From positions 288,787 through 352,786 of the forward strand of contig JAQMWT010000533.1 in NCBI GenBank assembly GCA_029834535.1: 64,000 bases of DNA. Reading direction: 5' to 3'. Each line of letters opens with the position of its first letter. The stretch's first letter is position 1. The notes under the pieces are model-generated. The model saw nothing but the letters and a program-made list of their open reading frames with translations, had not been told where the DNA came from and made no database searches. This document shows positions 10,756 to 19,800 of this stretch, in pieces. A program made the position numbers and the translations under genes. This DNA comes from Chrysophaeum taylorii. Lineage: Eukaryota; Sar; Pelagophyceae; Pelagomonadales; Pelagomonadaceae.

Positions 10756-11334
10756 TCACTTGTACTTCGCCTTGAGGACTTGGTCCTGGGCAAACTTTTC
10801 GATGGTGGGCATCGCGAACTCGTTCCAGCCGCTCTTGTCGCGGAGCTCGAGATGTCCCGTCTTCTTGTCCATGCGAAAGAGCGCTCGTTGTTGCGGGTTG
10901 AATCGATTGAGCTTCTTCCGCGCGTCGTCCTCGAAATTCGACGTGACGAAAAGGCCGACGTTGCCCGCACCCCACTCGTACCAGACTTGCCACTCTTTGT
11001 AGTCCTCAAATTTCCGCGGCCTCTCCGAGTACTTGTCCCATTGCGCGTCGCTCGCGAGAATAGTATGTTTCACCGCCTGGCTCGCGTCGCGCACGGCGTG
11101 GCCCGCCCGGTTCGTCAACACCTGGACCAACCGGTGGATCAACTCGTCGACGTCCATGCGCTGTAGCCGTTGCCACAAGATGAACACGAAGAACCCCACG
11201 ACGATGTGGTCTACGACAATCAGCATTGATGCCAAGGCGACGAGATTGGGCCAGGAGGCCGACTCCTCCGCGTCGTAGACGCACCGCTTGCGGTCGTCCA
11301 TCATGTTGCGAACGCGCCCGAACACACTCGTCAT
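10756..11334 (-). CDS. Hypothetical small one-pass membrane protein
   Basis: A 192-residue frame from an ATG at 11334 to TGA at 10756. One strongly hydrophobic helix lies near residues 33-54 (LASMLIVVDHIVVGFFVFIL), preceded by a short N-terminal region and followed by an amphipathic, coiled-coil-like stretch (RMDVDELIHRLVQVLTNR). The soluble C-terminal half has protein-like composition (WQVWYEWGAGNVGLF, RDKSGWNEFAMPTIEKF) and many aromatics. I do not recognise the family. The absence of repeats and the contrast with the arginine-rich shadow frames argue that it is a real gene. Membrane location is inferred from the helix; there is no evident signal peptide. Confidence 0.6.
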   Translation of the reverse strand: MTSVFGRVRNMMDDRKRCVYDAEESASWPNLVALASMLIVVDHIVVGFFVFILWQRLQRMDVDELIHRLVQVLTNRAGHAVRDASQAVKHTILASDAQWDKYSERPRKFEDYKEWQVWYEWGAGNVGLFVTSNFEDDARKKLNRFNPQQRALFRMDKKTGHLELRDKSGWNEFAMPTIEKFAQDQVLKAKYK

Positions 11335-11620
11335 GCTGATGCTTCAAGCGCAACTAGCCGAACAACGACTCTCGAGCCGACTACGGATGTCAGGCGTGCG
11401 TCAGACGTACACTTTGCAGTTGGGTGTTGGGGCGAAAGCTTTGTGCACTTTTTCAGGACGTGATGTCACGACTTCTGACTTTCTTACGACCAACTGATGT
11501 TCTCCTAAGAAAGGGGAGGGGGCGGGGGTTCGCGTGCGTCCCCATAGAAAAAATGCTTCTTCGTAAGTGTATGGTGTATCCGCGTCGAGCAATAAAAATG
11601 TAGAGGAGACCGACCACGCC

Positions 11621-11898
<278 letters not shown>

Positions 11899-12064
11899 GC
11901 GGGAGGATCGCCGCGCCAGGGGAGGGTGTTGGTGATTTAGCGCGGGGTGGTCTGGAGACGGTGGCGTCTCGTCTCGTCTCCCTGCCCCAGCACCATTCTT
12001 GCACAGTAAAACACACTATCGCGCCATAAGACCCAAGAACGCGAAACTCGTCCTCTGTCTATCC

Positions 12065-12934
12065 CTAGGCGAGCTTGGAACCGTGCGCGTGGATGACGAG
12101 AAAGTTGTCGGTGAGCTCGTTGAGGGAGTCGGCGCTCTTGGAGACAGCGGCCAGGACGGAGACGGCGAGGGAGTCGTTGTAGTCCTTTATGAATTCCTCC
12201 TTGAGGTCGGCGGGTTCGGCAGCAGGAAGCTGGTCGCAGAGGTTGGAGACGTGGCGGAGGAGGCCGTAGTCTACCTGAGCTTTCCCCGAGGAGACGAGGT
12301 CAAGGTATTTGACAATTTCGAGGACGCGGTGCCTGAGCGTCTTGAGGGATGAGTCGACGTTTTCGATGTGGACGTCGAGGGCGGACTCGGTGTCGGCGGG
12401 GGTCGTCTTCGCTACCTGTTCCATAGCGATTTGCTCGGCCTGGAGCGTCTGAAGTTGGTAGGGGATCGAGACGAACAGCATCGTCGGGGTCTCGTTGACC
12501 ATGTGGAGCTCGTACTCGAAGATGGTGATGGGGAGTTCTTTGGAATCAGCAGAGGGCGAGGGATCCATAATCAAAAAGAGAGGACTTTCGTTGTATTTGA
12601 GGAAGTCCTTGTGCAGCGCGAGATGGTCCGAAGTCGCCTCTTTGGCTACGGTGTACCAACCCAAAAGCTCTCGGTCCTTGTAGACGGCCGTGAAGAGCTC
12701 GGTTTGTTTGAGCAAATACGTTTCGTCGAGGGCCGCTGGCGGATCGGAGACTAACTCGATCGCATCGTAGATCGACACCTCGAGACCCGATTGCTTTCCA
12801 AACAGGAGGCCAATGATCGGCGCCGATGATGCCTGCTTCCCCCCGCCCACTTTCACGCGCGTAAAGTGGTCCGACACGCCGACGATGGCTAAAGGGTGCA
12901 GAGCGACGCGACGTCCGCCTTCAGACCCACTCAT
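12065..12934 (-). CDS. CSN6: COP9 signalosome subunit 6 (MPN-minus protein)
   Basis: A 289-residue protein that matches CSN6 through its length. CSN6 pairs with CSN5 in the COP9 signalosome, which removes NEDD8 from cullins. Visible signatures: VALHPLAIVGVSDHFTRVK at the N-terminus, IIGLLFGKQSGLEV (MPN strand), ELLGWYTVAKE, ESPLFLIMDPS, PITIFEYELHMVNE, and in the C-terminal helices LKTLRHRVLEIVKYLD. The JAMM zinc motif (H-x-H...D) of CSN5 is absent, as expected for the non-catalytic MPN subunit. The start at 12934 leaves only nine residues before the MPN domain. eIF3f and PSMD7 are relatives, but the length and the ALHPL/GWYT pattern favour CSN6. A uniform single exon. Confidence 0.9.
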   Translation of the reverse strand: MSGSEGGRRVALHPLAIVGVSDHFTRVKVGGGKQASSAPIIGLLFGKQSGLEVSIYDAIELVSDPPAALDETYLLKQTELFTAVYKDRELLGWYTVAKEATSDHLALHKDFLKYNESPLFLIMDPSPSADSKELPITIFEYELHMVNETPTMLFVSIPYQLQTLQAEQIAMEQVAKTTPADTESALDVHIENVDSSLKTLRHRVLEIVKYLDLVSSGKAQVDYGLLRHVSNLCDQLPAAEPADLKEEFIKDYNDSLAVSVLAAVSKSADSLNELTDNFLVIHAHGSKLA

Positions 12935-15460
12935 ACTCTTCTTTACCCTCCTCTACGACGGGTAAGCGATGGGGAGAAGTGCCAATAATTAATTGTAGTA
13001 GGGGGCGGCAAGACGTCGTCGTGAGGTCGTCAAGAAGACGTCACCGAGGGCACACCATCAAACTGGTGGGCAGCGCCAGTGCGACCAATTTTTCTGAAAA
13101 TCCACCAAGTATGACACAGCCAGACCGTCACGCCGCGCATGTGTTTTTGTTGTTGTTGTTGTCAAAGAGATGCGCAGACGTGAAGCCGGCGGAATTTTTT
13201 CGTTCGCAAGAAAGGACGTACCGAACTGGCACCCCGCCAACTGTAAGAGGAGGCAACTCAATCTGCGGCGATTGTGGCAGAGTGGCGAAAGGCGTTCATT
13301 GAGTAACCGAATGCTAAGAGGGAAATGGGGAATTACGAAATGGGTATTTATTTTTTGAGCGCTGCTCCTAATACGACCGATCTGGCGCGTGTTTCCGTGC
13401 GTGGGCTTGTTGTTGTTTACGTGTATTGCGAGGGTAGATTTCGATTTTTCCGTTAAGGGTCCACCTGGCGCGCGATGGCTGACTAGAATAGGCCGCCTAT
13501 GGTAAGTGAGTGCTTAAACATATTCCCGCGGGTCGTACTTCGAGCTCTCCGCCATATGAGCGTCCGCCGCCGCCGACTGGTCGCGTTCCGGTTTATTCTA
13601 TAAGAAGCCTCGTTTTGTTTCATCCTGGGAGCACGCCTCTCTTTTGACGCGGTGTGCTCGCGGCCTCGCAGAGCTCTCGTGCCTTTCTCCTCATCCAAGC
13701 TACTTAATTACTGAATGTGGCGGATGATCTGCGTGGGACATTATAAATTTCGCCATAACGCCAGCTTCCTCCACACAACTAACTACCTTCAAAGGCACTC
13801 AGTGCATGCTGCGACTGGCATTTTTTTTTCATATCAGGTTTTAGCCTTAGTGGGGTTGCTTGCCATATCAAAAAGTTGTTTTGTTTTCTTTCGGAGAGAA
13901 GGAACGCGATAGTATGATCATTGGAAAACATCGTGATTATCAGAAAGGTTTTGGGACCTGGGATATTGACGTACGCGGCAATTGGTTTCGCTACAGGAGG
14001 AGGGAAAGCGGCAAGTTAAGGGGTAAAGGAAGTCTCAACAGTCAGATGATAGGCCTTTAGACATAGTTTTGCGATCCTGGCTACTTTGTGCTAAACTTTA
14101 AGGCAATTATTAACACATTATGACTATGGCGAGAACAATCCCCTGGCTAATCAAAAAAAGAGCCAGAATAGAGGATCGCAGAGTAGAGAATGAAGGATGA
14201 CAAGAGACGCAACGAACGGCGAAAATGGGTGAAGAGCAAGTGGAACGGCATAAGACGAAGTTAGCGAATGCGGGAGGAAAATGGAGGAAGAGGGCTTACC
14301 CATGAAGAGCATAGAGGGCAATTAAAAAAGAGCACGCACGAGGGAAGCCGGGGAGAAATTAAAATTCCGCGTAATGGTGAAGAGAACAAAAAATATGGAG
14401 TAATAGGTCTGAACAAGCCGGCCTCGATGCCATAGAATCGCGTGGGAACGACGAGTCGCGATGACGGGAATCTATCTCTTGACCGTTAGGCAATGGCAGC
14501 CATTTCGAAGCACTGTTGGTACGTCGGTATCGGCGAAGAACATTTGCTTTGCACGTCAAGCAGCTTCCGGCCCGGTTGGGCGATAAAACCAAGGTGATGA
14601 TGCGGCGTCACATCGATGCGCTTCCATGGACGTGTAGATCCTCTTGCAGGCGTCGCCTCCTGTTCGCGGCGGCGGCGGCGGCGGCGCCTCCGCCATGTGC
14701 CCCAAGTCGCGGCAGTTGCTCCGAGACGATCGCTTGGTCACGGCGACTGTCAAGGTTTGCGAACCCGAGTCGAGCTTGTACCAGTTGTGTGATCAGAGAC
14801 AACACGAAGTCAGCGGCTAGCCCGCCCGCAACCGCTCCACTCGAGTGCTCAGACATGGTGCGACGAAGAGGGGCGATATTTACTTACTCTCCCTCCCACT
14901 TTCTCACGGGTCGCGGCCGCCGTTTTTTTTTTGCATCACTACTCTCCGCGATTATTTTTTTTGCACATGGTGGTTGTCCGACGAAGCTGCTCGGATGAAT
15001 CAGACCGCGCAAAACTCTAGCGATGCTCTTCCTAAACGCTGTGGGTTTGGTGGTGTCTCCCTCGGCGAGTTTACCCCTTGTGCCGATCGCGAGACGATTG
15101 AGGCTCCCTGGCCAGAAGGAGCCCCACCTTGGATGCCCAAGGCATACATCTTCCCTCCCACGAGAACCTTCTGAGATTCTCCTGAAGTCCTCCTCCAGGA
15201 GATATATCCCCGCGCCGTTTTTTTCGCACGCCATTTCGCTGTCCTCTCCGGACGACGCTCATCTCCCCGGGATCTCCCCACCATGTTTGCAGCAACGTGA
15301 CGACAACACCTCTGCGGGGTACCCTTGTAGAGTAAAGAGCATTGTCCGCTACTACGCAGGAGTACGAGGAGGAGACGGATGGAGGGGAATATAACTATTA
15401 GGACCGTGGGGGTTGTTCGGTATCTACACGCCCAAACCCTCGAACCCCCGCACCCTTATT
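12935..15460. other. Long intergenic region without a recognised gene
   Basis: About 2.5 kb, visibly more AT-rich than the genes between roughly 13.3 and 14.5 kb. It has short frames in all phases but none with recognisable motifs. It ends where the first mobile-element remnant starts. One short minus-strand frame inside it (14608-14856) is listed separately at low confidence. Confidence 0.5.
14608..14856 (-). CDS. Possible small hypothetical protein
   Basis: An 82-codon frame from an ATG at 14856 begins MSEHSSGAVAGGLAADFVLS, has a moderately hydrophobic N-terminal helix and an alanine run from a GCC microsatellite, and ends in a basic stretch. Codon composition is more protein-like than in the surrounding frames, but there is no homology I recognise. 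It may be chance. Confidence 0.2.
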   Translation of the reverse strand: MSEHSSGAVAGGLAADFVLSLITQLVQARLGFANLDSRRDQAIVSEQLPRLGAHGGGAAAAAAANRRRRLQEDLHVHGSASM

Positions 15461-15590
15461 ACTAGGCCCGTCCTCTCTTCGCCTGCCCCACGACTCGGCG
15501 ATGACCCCGACTAGGTCCCGCGTACTTATCTCCGCCCGTCAGGCACATCCCTCCTACCCCACAAACCCACCCACATCCTTGTAAAGACAA
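15461..15590 (+). mobile_element. 3' end fragment of the endonuclease-like retroelement (copy A)
   Basis: Bases 15461-15514 encode RPVLSSPAPRLGDDPD and a TAG stop, the same C-terminal end as the long element frame at 37221 on the other strand. The following tail (CCGCGTACTTATCTCCGCCC onward) is nearly identical to the reverse complement of 37150-37220. Everything upstream of the C-terminus is missing. Confidence 0.75.
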
Positions 15591-15597
15591 ACAAGTG

Positions 15598-15945
15598 CAG
15601 GCCAGTAAGTTCACCTAGTCCCAATCTCTAACCCTAGTAAGTTCAGGTCTGGTCCCACTAAGTTCACCTGGTCAGTTAGTTCACTTAGTCCCAATCTCTA
15701 TCCCGGCGTAAACCCACTCGTGCTCACGCCCACTCACCCCACTCTCCTTTGAGCTCGTCGCTCTCACCTCCGCTAATCTAAGCTGCTTTGATCCGCACGC
15801 GCCGCCAGCCTTTGAGTTTGAGTTGTCAAAAAACTCCAGTAAGCTCACCTGGTCTAAGTAAGTTCACCTGGTCACTCACTTCACCTAGTCCCAATGTCAA
15901 GACCCAGTAAGCTCACCTGGTCCCAGTAAGTTCACCTACAGTGCG
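15598..15945. repeat. Array of AGTAAGTTCACCTGGTC-like motifs (copy A)
   Basis: At least eight irregularly spaced copies of a motif close to CAGTAAGTTCACCTGGTCCC, several followed by CAATCTCTAAC. Many units have CCAG and CTGG at the two ends, an imperfect palindrome. The same array appears inverted at about 39190-39515, next to the same helicase remnant, so it belongs to the element. It may be a subterminal binding-site array; that is inference. Confidence 0.8.
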
Positions 15946-15949
15946 CGTG

Positions 15950-16560
15950 TAGACGCCGGGAGGGGGCTTATCGGTATTGCGCAGCACGCGTGGGGTAGGG
16001 TGGAGTCGTCGACTCAGAAGAGCATACCCTCGGGGTTGCCGATCGACAGAGAGCCACGTAGAGCTGGACGTGACAGAAGACAGGCTTGGGCGAGAGGACG
16101 CCGACCTCGCGGGGCGTCTAGCCCTGGCTCTTGTTGATCGTGTGGCGTCGGCGGGCCTCAAGGGATACAGGTTGGAGGAGCCTCGGTGACAACGACACGA
16201 TCGATCGTGTATCTGGTACCGTTGCAGTGGCCGTGCGACGGGTCGAGGTTGCGAAGACTTTGAGCTCGCGATCAAAGTCAGCATGCCGTTGGTTGTCAGG
16301 GAGTTCAAAACTCGACTCTTGAGAGCGAGGCGTCGGCTTCCGACCCAACCTAGTCGGCCGAAAAGAACTCCGACGCCTCGTCTCCGGGAAAAAAAGGCCG
16401 AGGTCATGCGCACGTTGTCAGCATCGACAGCATCGTTTCGACGGGGCGTGAGAATGGCGCGCTGAAAGAGCCGCCGCGGGTCGTGGAAATAGTCTGCGAG
16501 GTCGCCGTAGACGGCTTGGAGGCTCACTGTCTGGCTCTCGCGCCTACCTGATCCTTACTC
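15950..16560 (-). pseudogene. Decayed PIF1/Helitron-type helicase (copy A)
   Basis: Read on the minus strand, scattered over frames, are the late motifs of PIF1-family helicases: RAILTPRRNDAVDADN, an NLDPSHG-type region, HTINKSQG followed by a stop, and REVGVLSPKPVFCHVQLY with VALCRS. The order and spacing are those of the C-terminal half of Helitron-encoded and cellular PIF1 helicases. Frameshifts and stops separate the motifs, so it is dead. It is an inverted, closely similar copy of 38617-39130. The N-terminal Walker motifs are not present here. Confidence 0.8.
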
Positions 16561-16579
16561 TCGCGCCTACCTGATCCTT

Positions 16580-16650
16580 ACCCTAAATCGAGGGACGGAC
16601 AAACAGACAAACAAACAGACAAACATCTGTCGATTAGTAGTTAGGACACC
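16580..16650. repeat. ACAAACAG repeat and conserved tail of element A
   Basis: A (ACAAACAG)-type run followed by CATCTGTCGATTAGTAGTTA. The reverse complement occurs twice at about 37013-37100. It marks the right-hand boundary of the element, about 200 bp before the next start codon. Confidence 0.8.
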
Positions 16651-16846
16651 CACATCCTTGGACATTAAAACACACCCTGATTTAATGACAGTGATTACTA
16701 TTCGAAACCTTAGAAAAAAAAACGCTTTAGTCCGTCCAATCATGAATACTCCCCGTCACGGTAACTACAATTACAGTCGTATCTCTGAGTATTCCGCAAC
16801 GGACCGGAGACCACCACGAACACGTCCTGCTGGGTACACGTGGACG

Positions 16847-17908
16847 ATGGTGCCGCCGACGTGGGTATTGCTGGTGGTGCCGGCGGTGGCATGCCGGTTC
16901 GTGGTGTATGTTGGGGACGAGGAGATGAGCGCTGAGGAGCTGTTGGTGGTGCCCGATCATAATATCATTGGTTTAGGGACCGCCGATGCCGAGGAGCACA
17001 CGCCGGGGGCGCGGAGCAGTGGCCGGTTCAACGCGTCGCAGTTCGCGTGCCGGAATGTCGACAAGAATCTCGACGGGTGGGGGGTCTCGTGGTACGTCGA
17101 GGGGTCTGACTTCCCCCGACGGATTCGTTCCCCCGAGGCCGTCGCGATCGACGGTCGCCCGCACGGCGAACTACTGAAACTGATCAAGGGCGACCCCATA
17201 ATTCCGTTTATGGCGACGAACAACTCGTGCGTGAGCGACGTGGTGCCCGAGCGACGGTTCCCGCTGCGGAGCAAGGCGATCTTGGCGCACGTGAGGGCGG
17301 CCTCGGCGGGCGGGCTGGACAAAACGAACAGCCATCCTTTCGTCTACAACACGTTGACGTGGGTCCACAACGGGGCCATCGCGGCATTCGACGAGGTAAA
17401 ACGGCGGTTGCGGGCGACGCTGGACCCCTCGATACTCGGGCTGGTCGCGGGAGACACCGACTCGGAGTATGCCGGGGCGGTCTTCGTCGACCAGCTCAAG
17501 GGTTTTCCGCAGGGCCCGTCGTACTCGGTCGACCAGCTCAAGGCGGCGATGCGCACCACCTTGAAGCACATCACCGAACTGAACGAGGAGTTCGACGACG
17601 GAAACTCCCTCAACTTTGGCGTCTCCGACGGAAAAAATCTCGTCGTCGCGCGGTACCGGTCCTGCCCGAACGAGGACCCGCCGACCCTCTACTACAAGCT
17701 CGCGCGCAACGGGGTCGTCGTCGCCTCGGAGCCCCTCGACACCGATCCCCACCACCTCCTCGACTGGACCCTCCTCGGGAAGGACCGCTTTCTCTCCTAC
17801 GGCCCGTCGGTCGGCGTGGTCGTCGAGTGCATCGACCCGCTCACGTGCGACCCCTGTGACACCCCGGCTGCCGCATTCCACCAAGGCCGCCTCGTCGTCT
17901 CCAAGTGA
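16847..17908 (+). CDS. Class II glutamine amidotransferase (DUG3/EgtC-like) with signal peptide
   Basis: A 353-residue Ntn-type amidohydrolase. Family motifs are all present: Cys-Arg-Phe (C16), DGWGVSWY, AHVRAASAG, NSHPF, WVHNGAI and GDTDSEYA. Relatives include yeast Dug3 (gamma-glutamyl hydrolysis in glutathione turnover) and bacterial EgtC. In the family the nucleophile is Cys2, exposed by Met removal. Here the ATG at 16847 puts a hydrophobic segment (VLLVVPAVA) in front of the Cys, and A-V-A before C16 is a good signal-peptidase site, so cleavage would free the catalytic Cys in the ER lumen. An in-frame ATG at 16742 would lengthen the leader. A secreted or vacuolar gamma-glutamyl hydrolase is inferred; the substrate is unknown. 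The gene stands just downstream of a mobile-element remnant. Confidence 0.85.
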   Translation: MVPPTWVLLVVPAVACRFVVYVGDEEMSAEELLVVPDHNIIGLGTADAEEHTPGARSSGRFNASQFACRNVDKNLDGWGVSWYVEGSDFPRRIRSPEAVAIDGRPHGELLKLIKGDPIIPFMATNNSCVSDVVPERRFPLRSKAILAHVRAASAGGLDKTNSHPFVYNTLTWVHNGAIAAFDEVKRRLRATLDPSILGLVAGDTDSEYAGAVFVDQLKGFPQGPSYSVDQLKAAMRTTLKHITELNEEFDDGNSLNFGVSDGKNLVVARYRSCPNEDPPTLYYKLARNGVVVASEPLDTDPHHLLDWTLLGKDRFLSYGPSVGVVVECIDPLTCDPCDTPAAAFHQGRLVVSK

Positions 17909-18096
17909 ATAAAAGTAAATAATGATCCGTTGAAAGTGTGCCACACTGTTGAACCGCCCGCCGCGGCGCCGCCGTATGTTTTTTTTGATTTGATTTGATT
18001 TGTTTAGAATAAAGTAGTGCCGGGTGCCGTAGCCGGCACAGGTTGTTGTTGTTGTTGTTGTTTCAAACGCCCAGGTCCTCCCTCCCTCCCGCCCGT

Positions 18097-19062
18097 ATGT
18101 CGAAGCGCGAGAGGAGGAACACGACCCGGCTGACGTACGACGAACCCAAGGAGGAGAAGGGGGCTGTCGTAGGGTCGGGGACTCCTTTGGGTGAGATCGA
18201 TGAGATCAAGCTCGGTGTGACCAAGAAGAACGAGGAGGCGATCAAGGCCCTCCACCAGCTGGTGTTCAAATCAAAGGGGAAGCACGGCCAGCAAGGCCGG
18301 AACCTGAAAGCCTTCGCGGGCTTCGTCTACGGCAACGAGCCGGAAATCGAGCGGCAACGATTTTTGGATCGAGCGCTCAAGCTGAACGCGACCGTCGTCA
18401 AGGACATCATGGACGTTCTCGGGATCGAGAGAGCCCCAAAAAGTTTCGAGGAAAGCGGCGCGACCAAGGAGGCGATGTGCGAGCGACTCATCGAGTTCCT
18501 CGAGTGCCCGAAAAAGCCTGGCAAGAAGAAGACCGTGGAAAAGAAAAAAGCGACGCCCGCGACGCCCAAGAAGTCGGACGACGTGACGACGCTCCTCATG
18601 CGAGCCGTCGCCAAGCGCCAGCTCGAAAACGACAGTTCGGACGACCCCGCCGTCAAGGATCTGGTCAAGGCGGCCGAGGAGTATGTCGGCTGCAAGCTCC
18701 CAAAGGCCTTCTCTACGATCATGAAGGACATCATATCCAACGGCGAGGGCCCCCGAGACGAAGAGGACGAGGAAGAACCGGAAGAACCCCCCGCCAAGAA
18801 GCCCAAGAAGTCGCGCAAGAAGAAGGAGGAGGAGGTGCAACAGGAAGACGACGACGACGACGACGACGACGAACAAGCAGCAGCAGCAGCAGACGGGGAT
18901 GAGGACAAGATGGACGAAGACGCGAAAGACGACGACCAAGAAGAAGAAGAAGAAGATCATCAAGAAGAACAAGCAGCAGATGAAGAAGAAGAAGAAGAAG
19001 AAGAAGAAGCCGCTCCCGCCGCCAAGGACGAAGACGACGATGCTGCCAAGGAAGACGATTAA
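18097..19062 (+). CDS. DEK-like chromatin protein
   Basis: A 321-residue nuclear protein of the DEK type, which binds DNA and histones and affects chromatin topology. The N-terminal half carries the DEK signature GSGTPLGEI, KALHQLVFKSKGK, LKAFAGFVY and the SAP-like helix pair (ATKEAMCERLIEFLECP). A second helical region (DVTTLLMRAVAKRQLE...KDIISNGEG, about residues 165-210) fits a divergent DEK C-terminal domain. The tail is a very acidic low-complexity stretch with Lys-rich nuclear-localisation patches (KKPKKSRKKK). Acidic runs are encoded by GAC/GAA repeats. The ATG at 18097 follows a TTG microsatellite in the 5' UTR. A single exon. Confidence 0.85.
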   Translation: MSKRERRNTTRLTYDEPKEEKGAVVGSGTPLGEIDEIKLGVTKKNEEAIKALHQLVFKSKGKHGQQGRNLKAFAGFVYGNEPEIERQRFLDRALKLNATVVKDIMDVLGIERAPKSFEESGATKEAMCERLIEFLECPKKPGKKKTVEKKKATPATPKKSDDVTTLLMRAVAKRQLENDSSDDPAVKDLVKAAEEYVGCKLPKAFSTIMKDIISNGEGPRDEEDEEEPEEPPAKKPKKSRKKKEEEVQQEDDDDDDDDEQAAAAADGDEDKMDEDAKDDDQEEEEEDHQEEQAADEEEEEEEEEAAPAAKDEDDDAAKEDD

Positions 19063-19800
19063 TTTTTCTCCCCCCCGTTCTTTTTCTTCCCCGCAATAAT
19101 AGCCTCGCTCTCGATCTTTCGGTTTCTCGGCCGCCGCCGCGCCGACGAGATATATTATATATCTGCGCCGGCGTGAGCTTTCTAGGCTGACCTCCCTCCC
19201 CTTGATAACCACGTCTGAGACAGACACACAAGCCTCTCGAGATGATAAGAATAATCGCTTTTTTGGGAAAAAAAATCCGGGATCGTCGACGCTTCTTATA
19301 GCCGTCTTCTAAAAAAAAGGCTCCGGACGGGTAGAGATGGCGCGATTCTGGAGGTCGATCGTGACAGTAGTAAGGAATTTTGTCGACGCCCGTTATCTCC
19401 GCGAGGCGCAGACAGGTATTATCCCGCGGCGCGGACTATTGTTGCGTCCTACGCAAGCCCCAAGGAACCACGCTCGCGCGCGAGTCGACCTCGCCTCGAT
19501 TTTCAATCTGCGTCCCCATTGCATCTCCTCGCGTGCACGCCCCGGTACACACACCAAAGCGCTCGTGTTTCGGGCATTTACAGTCTATAGCCCTAGAATA
19601 TGCTGAGTGATCTCGAGGAGAGGACCTGCAGCAGAGAAGTGAAATCACCAGCAGAAGTAAAATCACCACAGTGGGGTCGTTCGACGCGAGCCTCGGGAGT
19701 TTATTTGACATTGTCCAATCACAGGAGTCACAACATTTTAATGTGTCGTCAGGGGCTTTTTACCGAAACAAAAAAAAAATAGGGCGCTGAAAACCGGACT
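19063..19800. other. Intergenic region between DEK and the WH2 protein
   Basis: No supported gene. It contains short T-rich and A-rich runs and a palindromic ATATATTATATAT near 19150, probably the DEK 3' UTR, and the converging 3' end of the minus-strand gene. Confidence 0.5.

Noticed and set aside
13265-13330. tRNA-like stretch (GTGGCAGAGTGGCGAAAGGCG)
   Set aside because: The start resembles the D-arm of a Ser/Leu tRNA, but the anticodon stem does not pair properly and no T-arm (GGTTCGAATCC) follows.
15598-15945. CRISPR-like array of short repeats
   Set aside because: Repeats are imperfect and irregularly spaced, with no unique spacers of constant length, in a eukaryotic mobile element.
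16658-16846. N-terminal extension of the amidotransferase frame
   Set aside because: It begins at a TTG and runs into mobile-element sequence; the ATG at 16847 gives a signal peptide ending at the catalytic Cys. An ATG at 16742 remains possible.
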